The notes: generated from the sequence alone by a model not told the origin. Shown: positions 37,873-49,912, counted from the first letter of the stretch. The stretch is DNA of 64,000 bases from Strigamia acuminata (GCA_949358305.1 OX442315.1:32080427-32144426), one strand, 5' to 3'. Made by a program: numbers and translations.

Positions 37873-38945
37873 TCGTATCTGCATAGATGCGATGTTAAAT
37901 CAATCATACCTGCTACTTGGATAGTCACAGAAGACATGCGCACAGAATTTGCGCAGTATTTAAACAGCAAACCATGTTTAATTGAAATTTTAAAATTGAC
38001 TTTTCGAATGCAGTTAGTGTCCACACAGCTTTTGCCAAACTTTGTCCTTGCTAAGTTTGAAAACTATAATTGAGCTGGGAAAAAAATTTCTAAGAAAAAT
38101 TAACTGCTCTTGCTTCGTGGTCATAAAACCTTCTGCTAACTCTGTTTAAATATATACATACATACATATAAAATAAAGGAAAAAAAATCGAAAAAACCAG
38201 CCGCCCTTTATAAGGTAAGAACACTTTTATGTTTTTAAACTTTAATGAACAACTTTTATCTTTTAGTGTATAATGAGCATTTAAACTTCACGAATGTTGT
38301 GCGAGACTTGATAGTCTAGTTTACATCTCATTCAGTTTTAACCACCAAAAACATTTATAGGTCTCCAGCTTCTTCTAACTTGATTTATATCTGCATAACA
38401 CTACTAAAACTAACTTCCCTTAACCAACATTCTATTTACTAAACTAACATTCAGTTTATGGGAATAAACTGAATGTTAGCTAAGTAAGTGGAACCCTATT
38501 CCAACAAACTGTTTACTCAACTTTTGTTTATTCACCATTAAATTCAGCAATAAATCTGAATTATTGTCAATTTTTACTGCGTTTATTTAACTTTATTTAA
38601 CTTAATACTGCCAAGTATTAAATCTAAAAGCTCGTTTACACTGCAGCAGGTAAACCAGTCATTTGCGGTGGATAATCCAGCAAGCTAGTAAAGTTTGAGC
38701 CAAACAGATGAAGATTTTGGTGCTGGTTCCCAAACTCAAACCGTGCATTCCGATCTGCGGAGGTTCAAATTGTGAATTATATTTTTTTTTATTGCTTTTA
38801 TTGATTTATAAGGGTGCCTATTCCAACAGTGACTGGCCTAACGACGACACCCCAAAAAGTCGCCGTCAGGCCTTATTTATACAAAATGTCGCCGAAGGAC
38901 GCGTGTTCAGTTTTGACTAGGCTTATGCGAAAATTTTTTGCGCGA
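37873..38945. other. Non-coding stretch with a GGCCT hairpin
   Basis: No gene is recognised. A near-palindrome at about 38,834-38,873 (GCCTAACGACGAC and GTCGCCGTCAGGC arms) forms a hairpin immediately before the GCGGTATT-rich element. Confidence 0.4.
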
Positions 38946-39074
38946 GTGCGGTACGGTATTCACCAAATACCGCAATGAATGCGATATTGCAATATACCTT
39001 TTTGCGGTATTTTGGTGGATACCACGGTATTACGTCGTAAAAAAATACCGCAATACTGTATACCGCTACCGCAC
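38946..39074. mobile_element. Fold-back element built from ATACCGC words
   Basis: GTGCGGTACGGTAT (38,946-38,959) and ATACCGCTACCGCAC (39,060-39,074) are inverted termini. Between them the words AATACCGC and GCGGTATT occur repeatedly in both orientations. A CTAG flanked by TTTTGAC is seen on both sides of the region, possibly a target-site feature. Confidence 0.5.
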
Positions 39075-40097
39075 ACGAGGCTAGTTTTGACAAATTCAAA
39101 GTCGCCATTGGTCATAACAACCCCAATGTAAATGCATCTACAAGTACAACTGCGCAGATGGGAAGTGCAGTTTAAGAAACCAAGCGTGAACTGTAGTTAT
39201 CGACATTTTCTGCCTGCTTGTTTGTCTGTTGCTCTGGGTGATTTAATTGGCAGATGTAGATGAAGTACCACCATCGTCTCAATCAAATTTGTTGAAAGAA
39301 AGTCCTACAGTGCGCTGTTTTCTTACCGAGGACAAGTAATTAAATAATTTAAAAAGAGAGAAAATTAAATTTCTTCCAGTTTGTACACAACTTCCACGCA
39401 CACAATTTTCAACAATAACAAACTAAATTATTAATAAAATTGCAATCATACCATATTAGTGATATATGCCCTATGGTTGCTGACCAATTGTATATTTTAA
39501 TTAAGTTTGCCTTTTAATTATTACCTATTTAATTGCTTCGCTAAATTTCGTCCTTTAATTAAAATTATTGATGAAACTATAAAACAAATAGGGCAAAACA
39601 AGGTAAACACCATCTCATCAAGTTAAAATTGAAATCTTACCTTCATTCTGAATGACCACTCGAGTAAATTGAACGTTTCCAACAACCCAGCATCTTTAAG
39701 AAATTCTCACTTTAAATTTAATCAAGGGTTGTTGACCAACTATAACGAGGTGTTTATGGAGAGTGGTCTGTTTTTTTTATTACAGTATACAGTCATTCAT
39801 GCTTTGGTTTGAGTAGGAACATGTTTGAAGTTTACTGTTTGTGTGTTGTTTGTGCCACAGATTTGTTGAAAACAAGTTGTTTGGTGCATTGTGAAAATAA
39901 AATTAAGATTTAATGCACACATAAATCTGATATCGCTAAAGGCTAAGATGTTTGTTTTAAACGTATTAATCTTAAGAGAAAAGAGTTATAAGACTTGGCA
40001 AATAAAACGACACGATCTGTGTGCTTGTGCACATATTTAAACAACAAAACCCATTTAGCTGCAATTTTAAACTGATTTTTCGAATGCAACTACTAGC
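39075..40097. other. Non-coding stretch
   Basis: No gene or structured repeat was recognised. Confidence 0.4.
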
Positions 40098-40171
40098 TGC
40101 ATTCAAAAACTCTAAAACGTATGCAAAACTCGTTTCGTGTTTGTACGTGACGTCATTCCCATTGAATAACA
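40098..40171. repeat. 74-bp dispersed repeat, copy 2 (see 21,375)
   Basis: Nearly identical to 21,375-21,448. Here it is bounded by TAGCTGCAT at the left (40,094) and ATGCAGCTA at the right (40,173), so this copy looks like a complete short fold-back unit. Confidence 0.6.
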
Positions 40172-42322
40172 TATGCAGCTAGTGTATTATTTCTCATGCA
40201 TTTAAAGAAAACACTTGAATTTTTATTTAATAACAAGTTTGATGTATTCGGCATTTCTTGTCTCATTCTCCAACATCTATTGAAGCCTAAAGAACCATTT
40301 CAACTTGTTCGATCAACATAGCTCTCAATGAGCTTATTGGTGAAGAGGCCTTATATATGCATCTGAATGGATAAGCAAAAACATGTCTGGAATTCGATTT
40401 TATGAAATGTCGAATGTGGGATGTGTTGTTATGAAAATTAAATTAAATTTAATTGGTCCAAAAACAGACATGTTGCTGAGACGTATCAATTCATACGCAT
40501 CTATTAACAAGTTTTTTTCAGTTCCACCAATAAACTTTTCAAAGTTAGCCTATTTTTATCGAAGAATCAATTGAGGGGGGTAATTGCCCTGCCTCCAAAT
40601 GTCAATTGACAAATCTATTACCAGCACGTGCAAGTTTTAGCATCATGGGTTCTTTTAGAGTTGTTTTAGGTGCATTCAAAGTTTGTTATTGCTGTTTTAG
40701 TGTTTGTGCAAACAGAAATCAGGAAAAAGAAAAAGAAAAACCCAAAATACACGTAGTCGCCGTTCCTTTCCCCCAATAATAGCCCTTTTAAATGCTAAAA
40801 ATCATCTATAAATTTCTCGTATAAAAAGTTGTTTAGCTCAAGAAGTGAGAGATTTATGTGAATGCACGAATTTTCAACTTGAGCCTTGAAAGCGAACAAA
40901 TTTGTCCCCCATTGTTGCTGTTTGTCAGATCTGTAGATCGATCGAATCGAAGGCTCATTATTATTTTTTTGATAGTGAAGGGGAAGTAAATCAAACAAAT
41001 TCAACTTCATTTTCTAAATTTTACACATTTGTTCAGGTTAGAGTCTATTAATTCACCCTAAATGCGTGTCCGGACCAATTGCAACGATCAAGCGTTAAAA
41101 AATTGATTCGTTATCTTCGATTTCTTTTGTATCGTGTAACCAGAGCCGTTATTTACTTCTGGTTGAATATCCATTGCAACGATTACTATAATTGCCGCTA
41201 AATAACCAATAATCTCGAGTGATGTAACACACAACATTTCTGATAATCGATTTCTTTCGAATTAAACACCATTACTCAATAAAAACGATATACTCGTATG
41301 TCGTAAATGCTACACCTAGAATCCAAATTTCCCCTGCGTACAAAATGATCAAGTGATTATTAAAATAGATTTTCCATCTTAAAAAATCCATTTTGCACCT
41401 AATATGCATTTTTGTCAGGAGTTTAGCCTTTTCCAGCCGCATTTTAACGAATAACGTGTTCATATATGGAAATTTTTAAAAAAAAATAATTCTTACAATT
41501 ACAAAATCACAAGAAAAAAATAACAACATTTTCCATAATTTCACAAACCGGAACACCGGTATATTTCGAGCCCTGAATCTGCACCTTCCTTAGTTAATTC
41601 TTTATTATTGTCTTCGTTGACGGCCATGATGATTACGTCACAAGTCTAAAGGCTGACTAGCTCGGCGCATGCAAATCCACCGTTACAAGTTACATCAATT
41701 ATTAACACTCCTTAATTTAATCTTGATATAATTAAAATTACATAATCTCAATTTTTACGGCTTGTTAACGTTTTCACTAAAATGTTTAACGTATAAATTA
41801 AAAATTGAAACACTGAACAGTTACAGAAGCTATAAACGTTTCATTCAAGTCGCAGGGAAGGAAGGTAACCTCTTGATCCAAATAAAACTTATGACTGCAT
41901 TGTATTACGATTAAAGTTCCATCATTGATCAAAAACTATAATTAAACGTCCTCAAATAACTAAAATTATGTGGATTAATAAACTACGATATAATTATTAC
42001 TGATTTTTCAACCCATCCAACCAAACGGATTTTTGGAATCGCCCAATGAATTTATAAATGAAATGAGAAAGTCAACATATTACATTGGATTGTAAACAAT
42101 TTATATTTCTGCTGGAGGGTTTCAAAGTAAAAATAAAAATATTATAAACATAAAAAAATAAAATACTGGAAACGCTAAAGAATAAACAAAAATTTGTAGA
42201 ATTGAATTTCGTTTCCTTGCTACGAGTGGAAAAATCCATAATGTTAAGTCTATATTGACGTGCATATTACTTTTGATGTCCTTTTCAATATCTCCTGCAC
42301 CGACCCCCATAAATAAAAACTG

Positions 42323-42366
<44 letters not shown>

Positions 42367-43215
42367 GCAAAAACTACTAGCATTTCTTTTAACAAATTTC
42401 GGTAATTTTTGTTGCATTAAAAGCCTGAAATAGCGTGAAAACCCTTAAAATAAAATGCAAAATTCTAGAAAAATGCATTTCCAACATCCCTACTGGTCAA
42501 AAACAGAAACAAACAATGCTTTTTCATTCAAACTAGCCCAAAATGTAAAAATAACAATTTGTCTTTTTTATCAACACAAATATCCTCATTCAATTTCCCA
42601 TTAAAATTCTCTGAAAATCCAGTAATTATCAATAAAAAAAAACCACCACAAATCACCGAAAAACCTTCCTATTTTTAACTAAAACTGAAAATTGGATCAA
42701 AAAACCTTTTTTTCACACAAAATCCCAAAAAAAAATACAAAAAAACAAAAAAACAAAAATATTTTGCACCAAAAAAAAAATTGAAATTCCAGTCACGTGT
42801 AACGGTGTAAAACACGTACCATGAATGAAAAACTGGCTCGTAGCATCGAGAACCTTGCCTTAATATCGACGTTTAAGTTGCGCACAGAAAAGTAGGCGTT
42901 CAGTGCCGGTTAGAGCAAATTGAAATAGAAAACGTGTGATACGAGGGTTATTCAATGCGCATAGTAGAAAACGCGTCACACGGCGTGTGCGTAGTTGTAG
43001 ATCGAAGGTGTTTTAATTCCGTTCGTGGCCCCAATTCCATATATTTTAATACAAACCACTTGTTATTTTGTCGTGTGAGACTGTGAGGCAACCATAGTCT
43101 GTATCCAGGAAGGCTTATACAAAGGAAATTTAGTTTGCGGAATGTTTCGCTTCGTCTCGATTCAAAGCGAATGGGAAAGTGAATGAATAGTGAGTGATTA
43201 TTAGGTTGTACTTAC
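40172..43215. other. Non-coding stretch with TA microsatellite
   Basis: No coding exon is recognised. A TA microsatellite lies at about 42,328-42,363 and long A-rich tracts at 42,700-42,790. From 42,790 to 43,020 the sequence becomes CpG-richer (CACGTG, ACGCGT, GGCGTG words), which is typical of the surroundings of a promoter or first exon. Confidence 0.4.
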
Positions 43216-43279
43216 AATATGTTTCTTTGACAAGCATCTGCAATGTTTCCGGTTTCAATTTGCTGTTCTTCTTTCCCAT
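43216..43279 (-). CDS. NCS1: First coding exon of a neuronal calcium sensor (NCS-1/frequenin-like)
   Basis: On the minus strand ATG at 43,279 opens MGKKNSKLKPETLQMLVKET then Y plus one base, followed by a consensus donor GTAAGT at 43,215. MGK-NSKLKPE is the myristoylation-type N-terminus of the neuronal calcium sensor family (NCS-1/frequenin, neurocalcin, hippocalcin), which are EF-hand calcium switches at membranes in neurons. The ending -ETY(F), as opposed to -NTEF, favours NCS-1/frequenin. The reading frame breaks after TAT T, so the next exon must supply the rest of a codon such as TTC. No EF-hand exon was found at lower coordinates, so the first intron is probably very long, or the gene is truncated. 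The GC-richer DNA up to about 43,450 is the likely 5' UTR and promoter. Confidence 0.65.
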
Positions 43280-45397
43280 TTCCCTGAATTATTTCTTAAA
43301 AAAACCACGGCACAGGTAAAGGAGTTTACTCGTGCTGCAATCTCCCGAGCACAGCTTCAATCGATCCGCCAGTGGTACACACTCTCGACACCCGATCACT
43401 GGTTCGCACGCTGCTGCCACTCTGTGGTGACATTTTGCATGCTCGCGTGCATTTTAGTTTAGAATTTTCTTTTATTCTTTTATTAAGAGAGTGGTTTTGA
43501 TTTTTGCATCTGAAAATTTATTTAAATTTGAGGTAAAGATCAATTGGTGGCTGCAATTTATTAAATTTGAATTGAATCGATTTTTTTTTCGTTTATTTAA
43601 ATAAAAAATGGCGGTTTTAAATTTTGTTTTTTTTGTTCAAAATTTTGCTGTGTCTGGGCAATTTGGAAAATTGCTCATTTCAATTTTATTGCATTGAAAC
43701 ACGCCTAAAAATCTTATTAAATGTATTTACAATGTTTAGTATATTTATACAATTTACCACCAGATGGCACACATAATAACATTAAAATAGCTGTGATTAT
43801 TTATTTATTGAAATGTTCAGCTTCCACATGGGCAGTAAGTTGATACAAAATGTAAACACATGTGTAAATCAGAGCTTAGTTTTAATAAATAAAGCCATAA
43901 AATATAAATCACAATTGTTTTGTAGGCTGCTTCATGCATTTCACCATCATACATCAAATTACAAATGTCAAAACCTTATTGTGTCAATTGGCCTAATCTA
44001 ATCAAAATATACATTCAAAAAGGTCAATTTTAAATTGCTATCTCTCCTGAACCCTTTTTTCTATTTTCACTAAATATATATTTGTGTTTTTAAAATTTTA
44101 TATATATTTTTTTTTAAAATCAAATTTAGAAGATTAATTATTATTTTGTGTTTTGATTGAATAGGTTTTAACACCTTTTACCAGAAAATTGCCATATTTA
44201 GGCTTATTTGCGGATGAAAAATGATACTCCCAAAATTCAAATGATAATGGTTTCTTCTGATTATTATCTGTTCACTTAATTTTCCATTAGCAGAACCATC
44301 ATCTGCAACTATTAAATCAGTAGATAAGGAAGACATAAATTTCAAAAAAATTAAAAAAATTATTTTTCAATCATATTTGAAATATTGCTATCAAAATCTC
44401 GAGGTGAGATTTCCAAGTCCCTTTATATGCTCACTTTTGCAATTCCAAACGATTCCACGTCTCAAGAAAAGTAGCGAGTAAGATCTCTAGGAAAGAACCG
44501 TGGGATCTAAGTTGAGCATCTTAGATCTCAGTTTCATAGCAAAAGTTTGACTGATAACTTCAAATTTGTAGAAATTCAATACCCTGCCCAGTTTCATAAT
44601 GCCAAGTGAAAGTTTGGCTCCAGATGTGGAGAAAACATCTATTATAAGAAATTTAAAGTCTAACAACGATGATTACACATCAAACATGTATTAATTTCAT
44701 TCCATTAACGGTGTTTTACAGTTTGCAAGAAATTACAATCTCTTCTTTTCATTTACAATACAATAGAGTTGCAATTTATTTCGTGAAAGATACTCCACAA
44801 ATTAAGCGGTCAAATTGTGCAGTTGTACAAATGACAATTCTTCTTGCTTCGCTCATAATCTGCAAACACAATAAGTAGGATGAATTCAATATCAACTACA
44901 ATTTCTTTAATTATCAATTTACCTTCATTCAGTCAGTGGAAACCATCTTACAGTTAGGGTTGGCATTATTGTATTGGAATTTGCCACTAGATGGAACTAT
45001 ATTACTACTAAAATGTTGGCGGCAATTACGATTTACCGCATACAGAGTTAAATTTTGTAGTTATTCATTTTCCTTGATTTGTAGCGCACAAAATAAAATA
45101 TATTTACAAAAATACTTTTTAATTTTTAAGTCTAAGTTATCATTTACACGACTTGCAACGACTATGAAATATGAATCAAAACTGTGCATAAATTAAATAA
45201 TAATTATTTACATGTATGAATAAATTAATGAAAAACAAATTAAATAATTGCCATACCGGTAATTTAAAACTAATATAACAATTTATCACTATGATATCTA
45301 GTTACAAATGTTTGTGTACAAAATATTTTCCCATCAACCTATACTAACTAACATCAAGATAAAAATGCAGAAAACAATGACGCTTCCTCAAACATTT
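43280..45397. other. Probable promoter region of the NCS exon, then non-coding DNA
   Basis: 43,280-43,450 is locally GC-richer and carries the presumed 5' UTR on the minus strand. CTCF-like words are at 43,757-43,770 (CCACCAGATGGCAC, full core match) and 44,984-44,997 (CCACTAGATGGAAC, one mismatch). No other gene was seen. Confidence 0.4.
43757..43770 (+). promoter_or_regulatory. CTCF-like motif near the NCS first exon
   Basis: CCACCAGATGGCAC fits the CTCF core consensus throughout. It lies about 480 bp upstream of the minus-strand NCS start codon, between that gene and the downstream CS-alpha-beta peptide gene. Binding is an inference. Confidence 0.4.
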
Positions 45398-47026
45398 TTA
45401 GAGTTTACCATAACAGTGGCAAACATCTCCTTCACAATATCCAGAATAATACATGTCTGATTCACAATGATGTTGACAAATGGAATGAGTGTGTGGACAA
45501 CCCATCGACGTTGGTCGCTGTGTAGTTGATCGCAATTGCTCCATGTTATTATTGTTCTTCGAGTCTAACAAAATGAAAATAATAAAATGAATATTACTAT
45601 TTTTACAATTATAATATTATATAGTATAATAATAATTACATGAGCCATCGCCGGCAGAATCGCCCATATAATCACCATAATAATCATCGAAAGATGAGAT
45701 TTTATCTGTAAAATAAAAAGAAAAAAATATTAAACTAAATTGTATTGACATTTGCTAACATTTTAAATTTTAATGTTGTAATTGCATGTCATAGTAAAGC
45801 CTGTTTCCCTTAATACGAGGAATAAATGTGAGTATTTCTTCACAAATTTATAAATGTATGTACTGTCCGTAATAAATCAGCACTTTTCGTGTTGTGAAAG
45901 TAACACGAGTCCAATTTTGGTAATCCTTAGTGACGGATTCACATGTTTCACACAAGGTGTCTCAATATCCCTAGTTTTGATTTTATTATCCTGGATTGCT
46001 TTTATTTGTACTAAAATGTTCCTTCTCAATTTCTTAAAAATTTTATTTTCCTGGATTGCTTTTATTTGTACTAAAATGTTCCTTCTCAATTTCTTAAAAA
46101 ATTGACGAAATGTGAGACGTTTCAAATTATAAGCTAGTAATTTCAAAAATAAACATCCATGTCCTAAATATCAATTTTGTTTACAAATTTCAAACTGAAC
46201 TGAAGTCTCAGTGTCTGAACTGTTGGTAAATCAAATTCACCAGCAGCTGGAACTGGTTGGAATGTAATTTGTGATTAATTTACCACGAAATAATTTTTTA
46301 AAATTTACAAAAAAAATTATTTCTCAACTTTTTCTAAAACTCATCTTAATGATTGTGGTAACCAGAAAGGAGTGGGCTGTATCATCAACCTGTATGCACA
46401 TAAAAATTACAGGAAATTCGGCCTCTGACTGACAGGATATGTTAAATTTAAATTCAAGCCGGAAGGTCCGTTAGTGCATTCTTATAAATAAAATAATTGT
46501 TTAGTTACAGAACCAAGTAGACAACTCCACCCAAATTTCACAATGTAATCATTATTATTAGTATCCCGTGACTCAAAATCAAAAGAACAATTTCCCACCA
46601 CAATCTCAAATATCAACAGGAAAACAAATAAAAATTAAGATAACAAAAAACATGAGCTAATGCGTCATCGAGGATATTTTCGTGTTTCATTTTCTAACTC
46701 GTAAACTTCTTGTTTGTAAGCGATTTTAAAAAATAAAAAAACAACAACTTACTAGGATTTGATTTCTTTTCCTTCACATTTTCTTCTGGAAAATTGATTT
46801 TATTTGACTGAGTCGAGACTGGAGCTGGTATTGACAATGGTTTCTTGGTCGAGACTGGAGCTGGTATTGGTTTCTTGGTCGTCCATGTTTCTGATGGATC
46901 AACAGCGACCCGATCCATCTTGGGATTATTTTTCACAACAGAATTTACAGGAGCTCCGTATATTAAAGGAACCAACGTAAATATAATTAAATGACAAATA
47001 AAAGTCATTTCCACAACGAAATTCAT
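45398..47026 (-). CDS. Secreted CS-alpha-beta (defensin-like) peptide precursor
   Basis: Three coding exons on the minus strand: 46,753-47,026, 45,640-45,705 and 45,398-45,564, all with GT-AG borders, giving 168 residues. A non-coding 5' exon ends at 47,095 (donor GTAAGT) and the next exon begins two bases before the ATG. The N-terminus is a signal peptide (MTFICHLIIFTLVPLIYG, from either Met1 or Met7). A long Pro/Thr/Lys-rich spacer follows, containing two copies of an IPAPVST unit. The C-terminal domain has six cysteines at 136, 143, 147, 157, 162 and 164: C-x6-C-x3-C-x9-C-x4-C-x-C, the cysteine-stabilised alpha-beta pattern of arthropod defensins and scorpion-type channel peptides. Unlike typical defensins the C4-C5 loop is only four residues and the domain is acidic (four Asp/Glu, one Lys) and His-rich. 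Antimicrobial or signalling peptide is an inference; a toxin role is not indicated. Confidence 0.75.
45981..46100. repeat. Near-exact 60-bp tandem duplication in an intron
   Basis: 45,981-46,040 is repeated at 46,041-46,100 with a couple of differences near the junction (TTATTATCC versus TTATTTTCC). It lies in the long second intron of the CS-alpha-beta gene and is probably a recent slippage event. Confidence 0.85.
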
Positions 47027-47095
47027 ACCTATGTAAAATATAAAATATAAATATAAATAAAAATAAAATAAAAATGTCGTTAAGGAAAACTTACT

Positions 47096-49494
47096 GCGCC
47101 TTTGGAGTGTTTGACTGAGCAGTTGACCGTGGTTAAAAGAGTTGATGATGTGATGAACAAGGGAAGGTTTGATGCTTCTTGTAGTAAGAGGGTAACCCTT
47201 GTTCTCTGACGCCCACGTTTGCTTTGCGTGTTTCACAATTCCAGGAAGATAATGGACGTGAGTCGTAAATTTCCGGTCTGGCTTTTCTAATTCCACTACG
47301 CGATTAATCGGCGTGTACTTCCATCCGCGTGATTTATGTACTTATGTGTACATTTATTGACGGTGGGAAAAAGAAAAATGGCATCTGTCTATATCTTTTA
47401 TCTTATATTTAATTGAAAATGTGGCGAGGTAACCGGTTTCAAGAATGGTGATTTGTTGCAGAAGTAATAAGTATGAAGGTCACTAAGGAAAATTATCTTG
47501 AGTTTAAGAGTTTTTTTGAATTAAAAATTATGAAAAAAAATTATATAGGTCATAATCTGTCGTTGCATTATTGGGTTTAGATAAGGTGGAAAAACCAAGA
47601 TTATTACTTTTAAATGGAAATAGGGATTTTGTTTCTTTTAATTTCTTTATCTGTCGATTTTGATGATGTAATTTTATGTAATCCATTTATAAGAAAAAAT
47701 TTGTTTATATTATATGTACGGTATGTTTTTTTTTTATCTTTGATTTAATTTTGTATGGAATGAATCAACGTTCAACAATACAAAATTATAAAAAATTGAA
47801 TTAAAATCGTGGGCGAAATCAATCGGTAGATCTTGATTTGTGGATTAAACACGACTTCCCGTATTTGCATGATACTTAATTCAATTGTATAATAATGTAT
47901 TGTATTTTGCTATTCAGTTTCCAGCTTCATGTCTACATAACTTTCTTTAGGTTTTATTTGATGTTGCTTTGTTTTACTTCAGTATACCACAAATGCCAAA
48001 TTCTGCTTTATTTAAGCTTATTTGGTTTATTTTTTACGACTACTAATCAGGATTACCATTTTTAGTACCGTATGCTCAGTATCTTCTATGTTTTTGACGA
48101 TAAGTTTCTCGATAAAAAAATTTAAAATTGGTGCAACAGTTGTGACAAAATTGGGAAATCGAATCTGGTAAATGGGGATACTAGTAGTAAAATACATAAG
48201 TCAATGGAAATTAAAATTGCTAAAATTGACATTAAAAATATATTTTTTAAATTATTCTTAGAGATTTACCCAAAAATGAATTTGGGGAACCGAATTGTCT
48301 TTTTTTTTATCCCATTTTATTCCAGAGCTAATGACCCCATAATGCTTCGCGCAGAACACGTGCCTCTCGCTTTGGTGCCTCTGTTATCGACTGGTATCTG
48401 GTGGCGAATGCTGTAACCAGCATGAATTCAATTCACATTCACTTTCGCATTCTGGATAAATGGCTGATAAATAACCCGCTGACCACAGTGGAAATTAATG
48501 AACACGAGCCTTCATGCTCAACATAACCAAAACGCAGAAAAGTAGTTACAAAATATGATTCTGCCTACTTCACAATCAGTTTTTCATGGAATGAAGATAA
48601 GGTCAATCCCCGACCACAGTGTGTTATTTGCTACGAAGGTATTTAATTTTACACCAATTACTCGCACATTTTTTTATTATTGAGACCCCCATTTATAATT
48701 AACCTCCCACTTAAATTATTTATTTCCACGCTATTTTCCATTATTTTTCCACCAAACGACATTTGTAACGCCGGTGTGGCCTTAGCAGGGCGACTCCGTT
48801 TGCGTTTATGCCCAATTGGGACAGTTTTGGGTGGCACAACAAGAAAGACCCTGCCACCATTCTCTTTATCACTTCCATAAACCTATTAAGAGGTAGACGA
48901 TCCTTCAGGGTGTAATGAAACTTTATGACATTGTTAGTTGACTCTAGCCCATTGTTTGTGCATGGAGAGCCAAGACAATTTAGTAATACATTTTTGAAAA
49001 ATTTAATGCACCGGTGATGAAGTGGGACGCGAAAGATTGCCTTTCTTAAAAATGGGTCGCAATGCTAAAAAGTTTGAGAACCCCTGCACTAGCGCAAATC
49101 TTAATTTGTTGTTAGACCAAAAAAGAAAACAAGAATGGCCCATCACTTGTGAGTTTAATGCCAATTGGGTGCGCAGTTCATATAGTCAACATTACATTAT
49201 GGCTTATTTGTGCTACTGGCTTGTCACTCATAGTTGTTACAATTACATAAAGGTTATTAAATTACAGGATGTATACATCCTAAAATAAATTATTTTTATA
49301 GCATATTCTTTTCTAAATACAACATAAAAAGTTCATAAAAAAGCAAGTTAATTCCAGTATGTTTTAGTGATGTAGATTGCAATAGGGAGGAAAGAGCGAA
49401 AGGGTCTACAGTACGGTATATTGTTTGTTTCAAATACGTGAGGGCAAATAACAATCACTATTACCTATTATATAGGCCTATTATTATTGAATCC
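47096..49494. other. Intergenic stretch upstream of the CS-alpha-beta gene
   Basis: No further gene is recognised. The minus-strand frame extending to 47,296 continues through the non-coding first exon and is not taken as coding. A hAT-like end (AAAAAGTTTGAGAACCCCTG, 49,067-49,086, minus orientation) marks a non-autonomous element whose other end was not located. Confidence 0.4.
49067..49086 (-). mobile_element. hAT-type element end
   Basis: Read on the minus strand this is CAGGGGTTCTCAAACTTTTT, the common terminus of animal hAT non-autonomous elements. Confidence 0.5.
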
Positions 49495-49860
49495 ACGACT
49501 ATTCATCGCGCGACTATTCATCGCGCGACCATTCATCGGCGCTAAGTCATCGCGCGACCAAGTCATCGCACGGCCAAGTCATCGCGCGGCCAACTCATCG
49601 CGACATAAAACGGCACTAATAATAACACTAAAACCCCAAGAAGGGCTAACAAGGGGGGGCTGCGCCCCCCTTGACCCCCCGCGAACCTCACCTTGCTGGT
49701 TTTTTTATGCAAACCACTTCTTTGAGCCGACTTGTCGTGAGTTGGTCACGCGATGAGTTGGCCGCGCGATGACTTGGCCGCGCGATGACTTGGTCGCGCG
49801 ATGACTTAGCGCCGATGAATGGTCGCGCGATGAATAGTCGCGCGATGAATAGTCGCCGTA
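49495..49860. mobile_element. Fold-back element 3: shared G/C core, TCATCGCGCGACC-word arms
   Basis: The left arm (49,495-49,605) is a run of units such as ATTCATCGCGCGACC and AGTCATCGCGCGGCC. The right arm (49,735-49,858) is the same run inverted (GGTCGCGCGATGAATAG and so on), in mirror order. The core (49,607-49,740) shares with the 13.3 kb element the phrases AACGGCACTAATA, AAGAAGGGCTAACAAGGG, GCTGCGCCCCCCTTGA, GATGCAAACCACTT-like (here TATGCAAACCACTT) and CTTGTCG. It is non-coding and sits about 50 bp upstream of the splice acceptor of the next gene, probably inside its first intron. Confidence 0.75.
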
Positions 49861-49912
49861 CCATTATGATTACAGATTAACTATCTTACATTTTTTCTAT
49901 TTATATTACAGA

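Noticed and set aside
42122-42370. 82-residue minus-strand frame rich in Ile/Tyr
   Set aside because: It is mostly the translation of a TA microsatellite and A-rich sequence.
47027-47296. N-terminal extension of the CS-alpha-beta precursor in the same frame
   Set aside because: The stretch contains a clear intron (GTAAGT at 47,094 to ACATAG at 47,029) with a low-complexity Phe/Tyr/Leu translation. The signal peptide starts after it.
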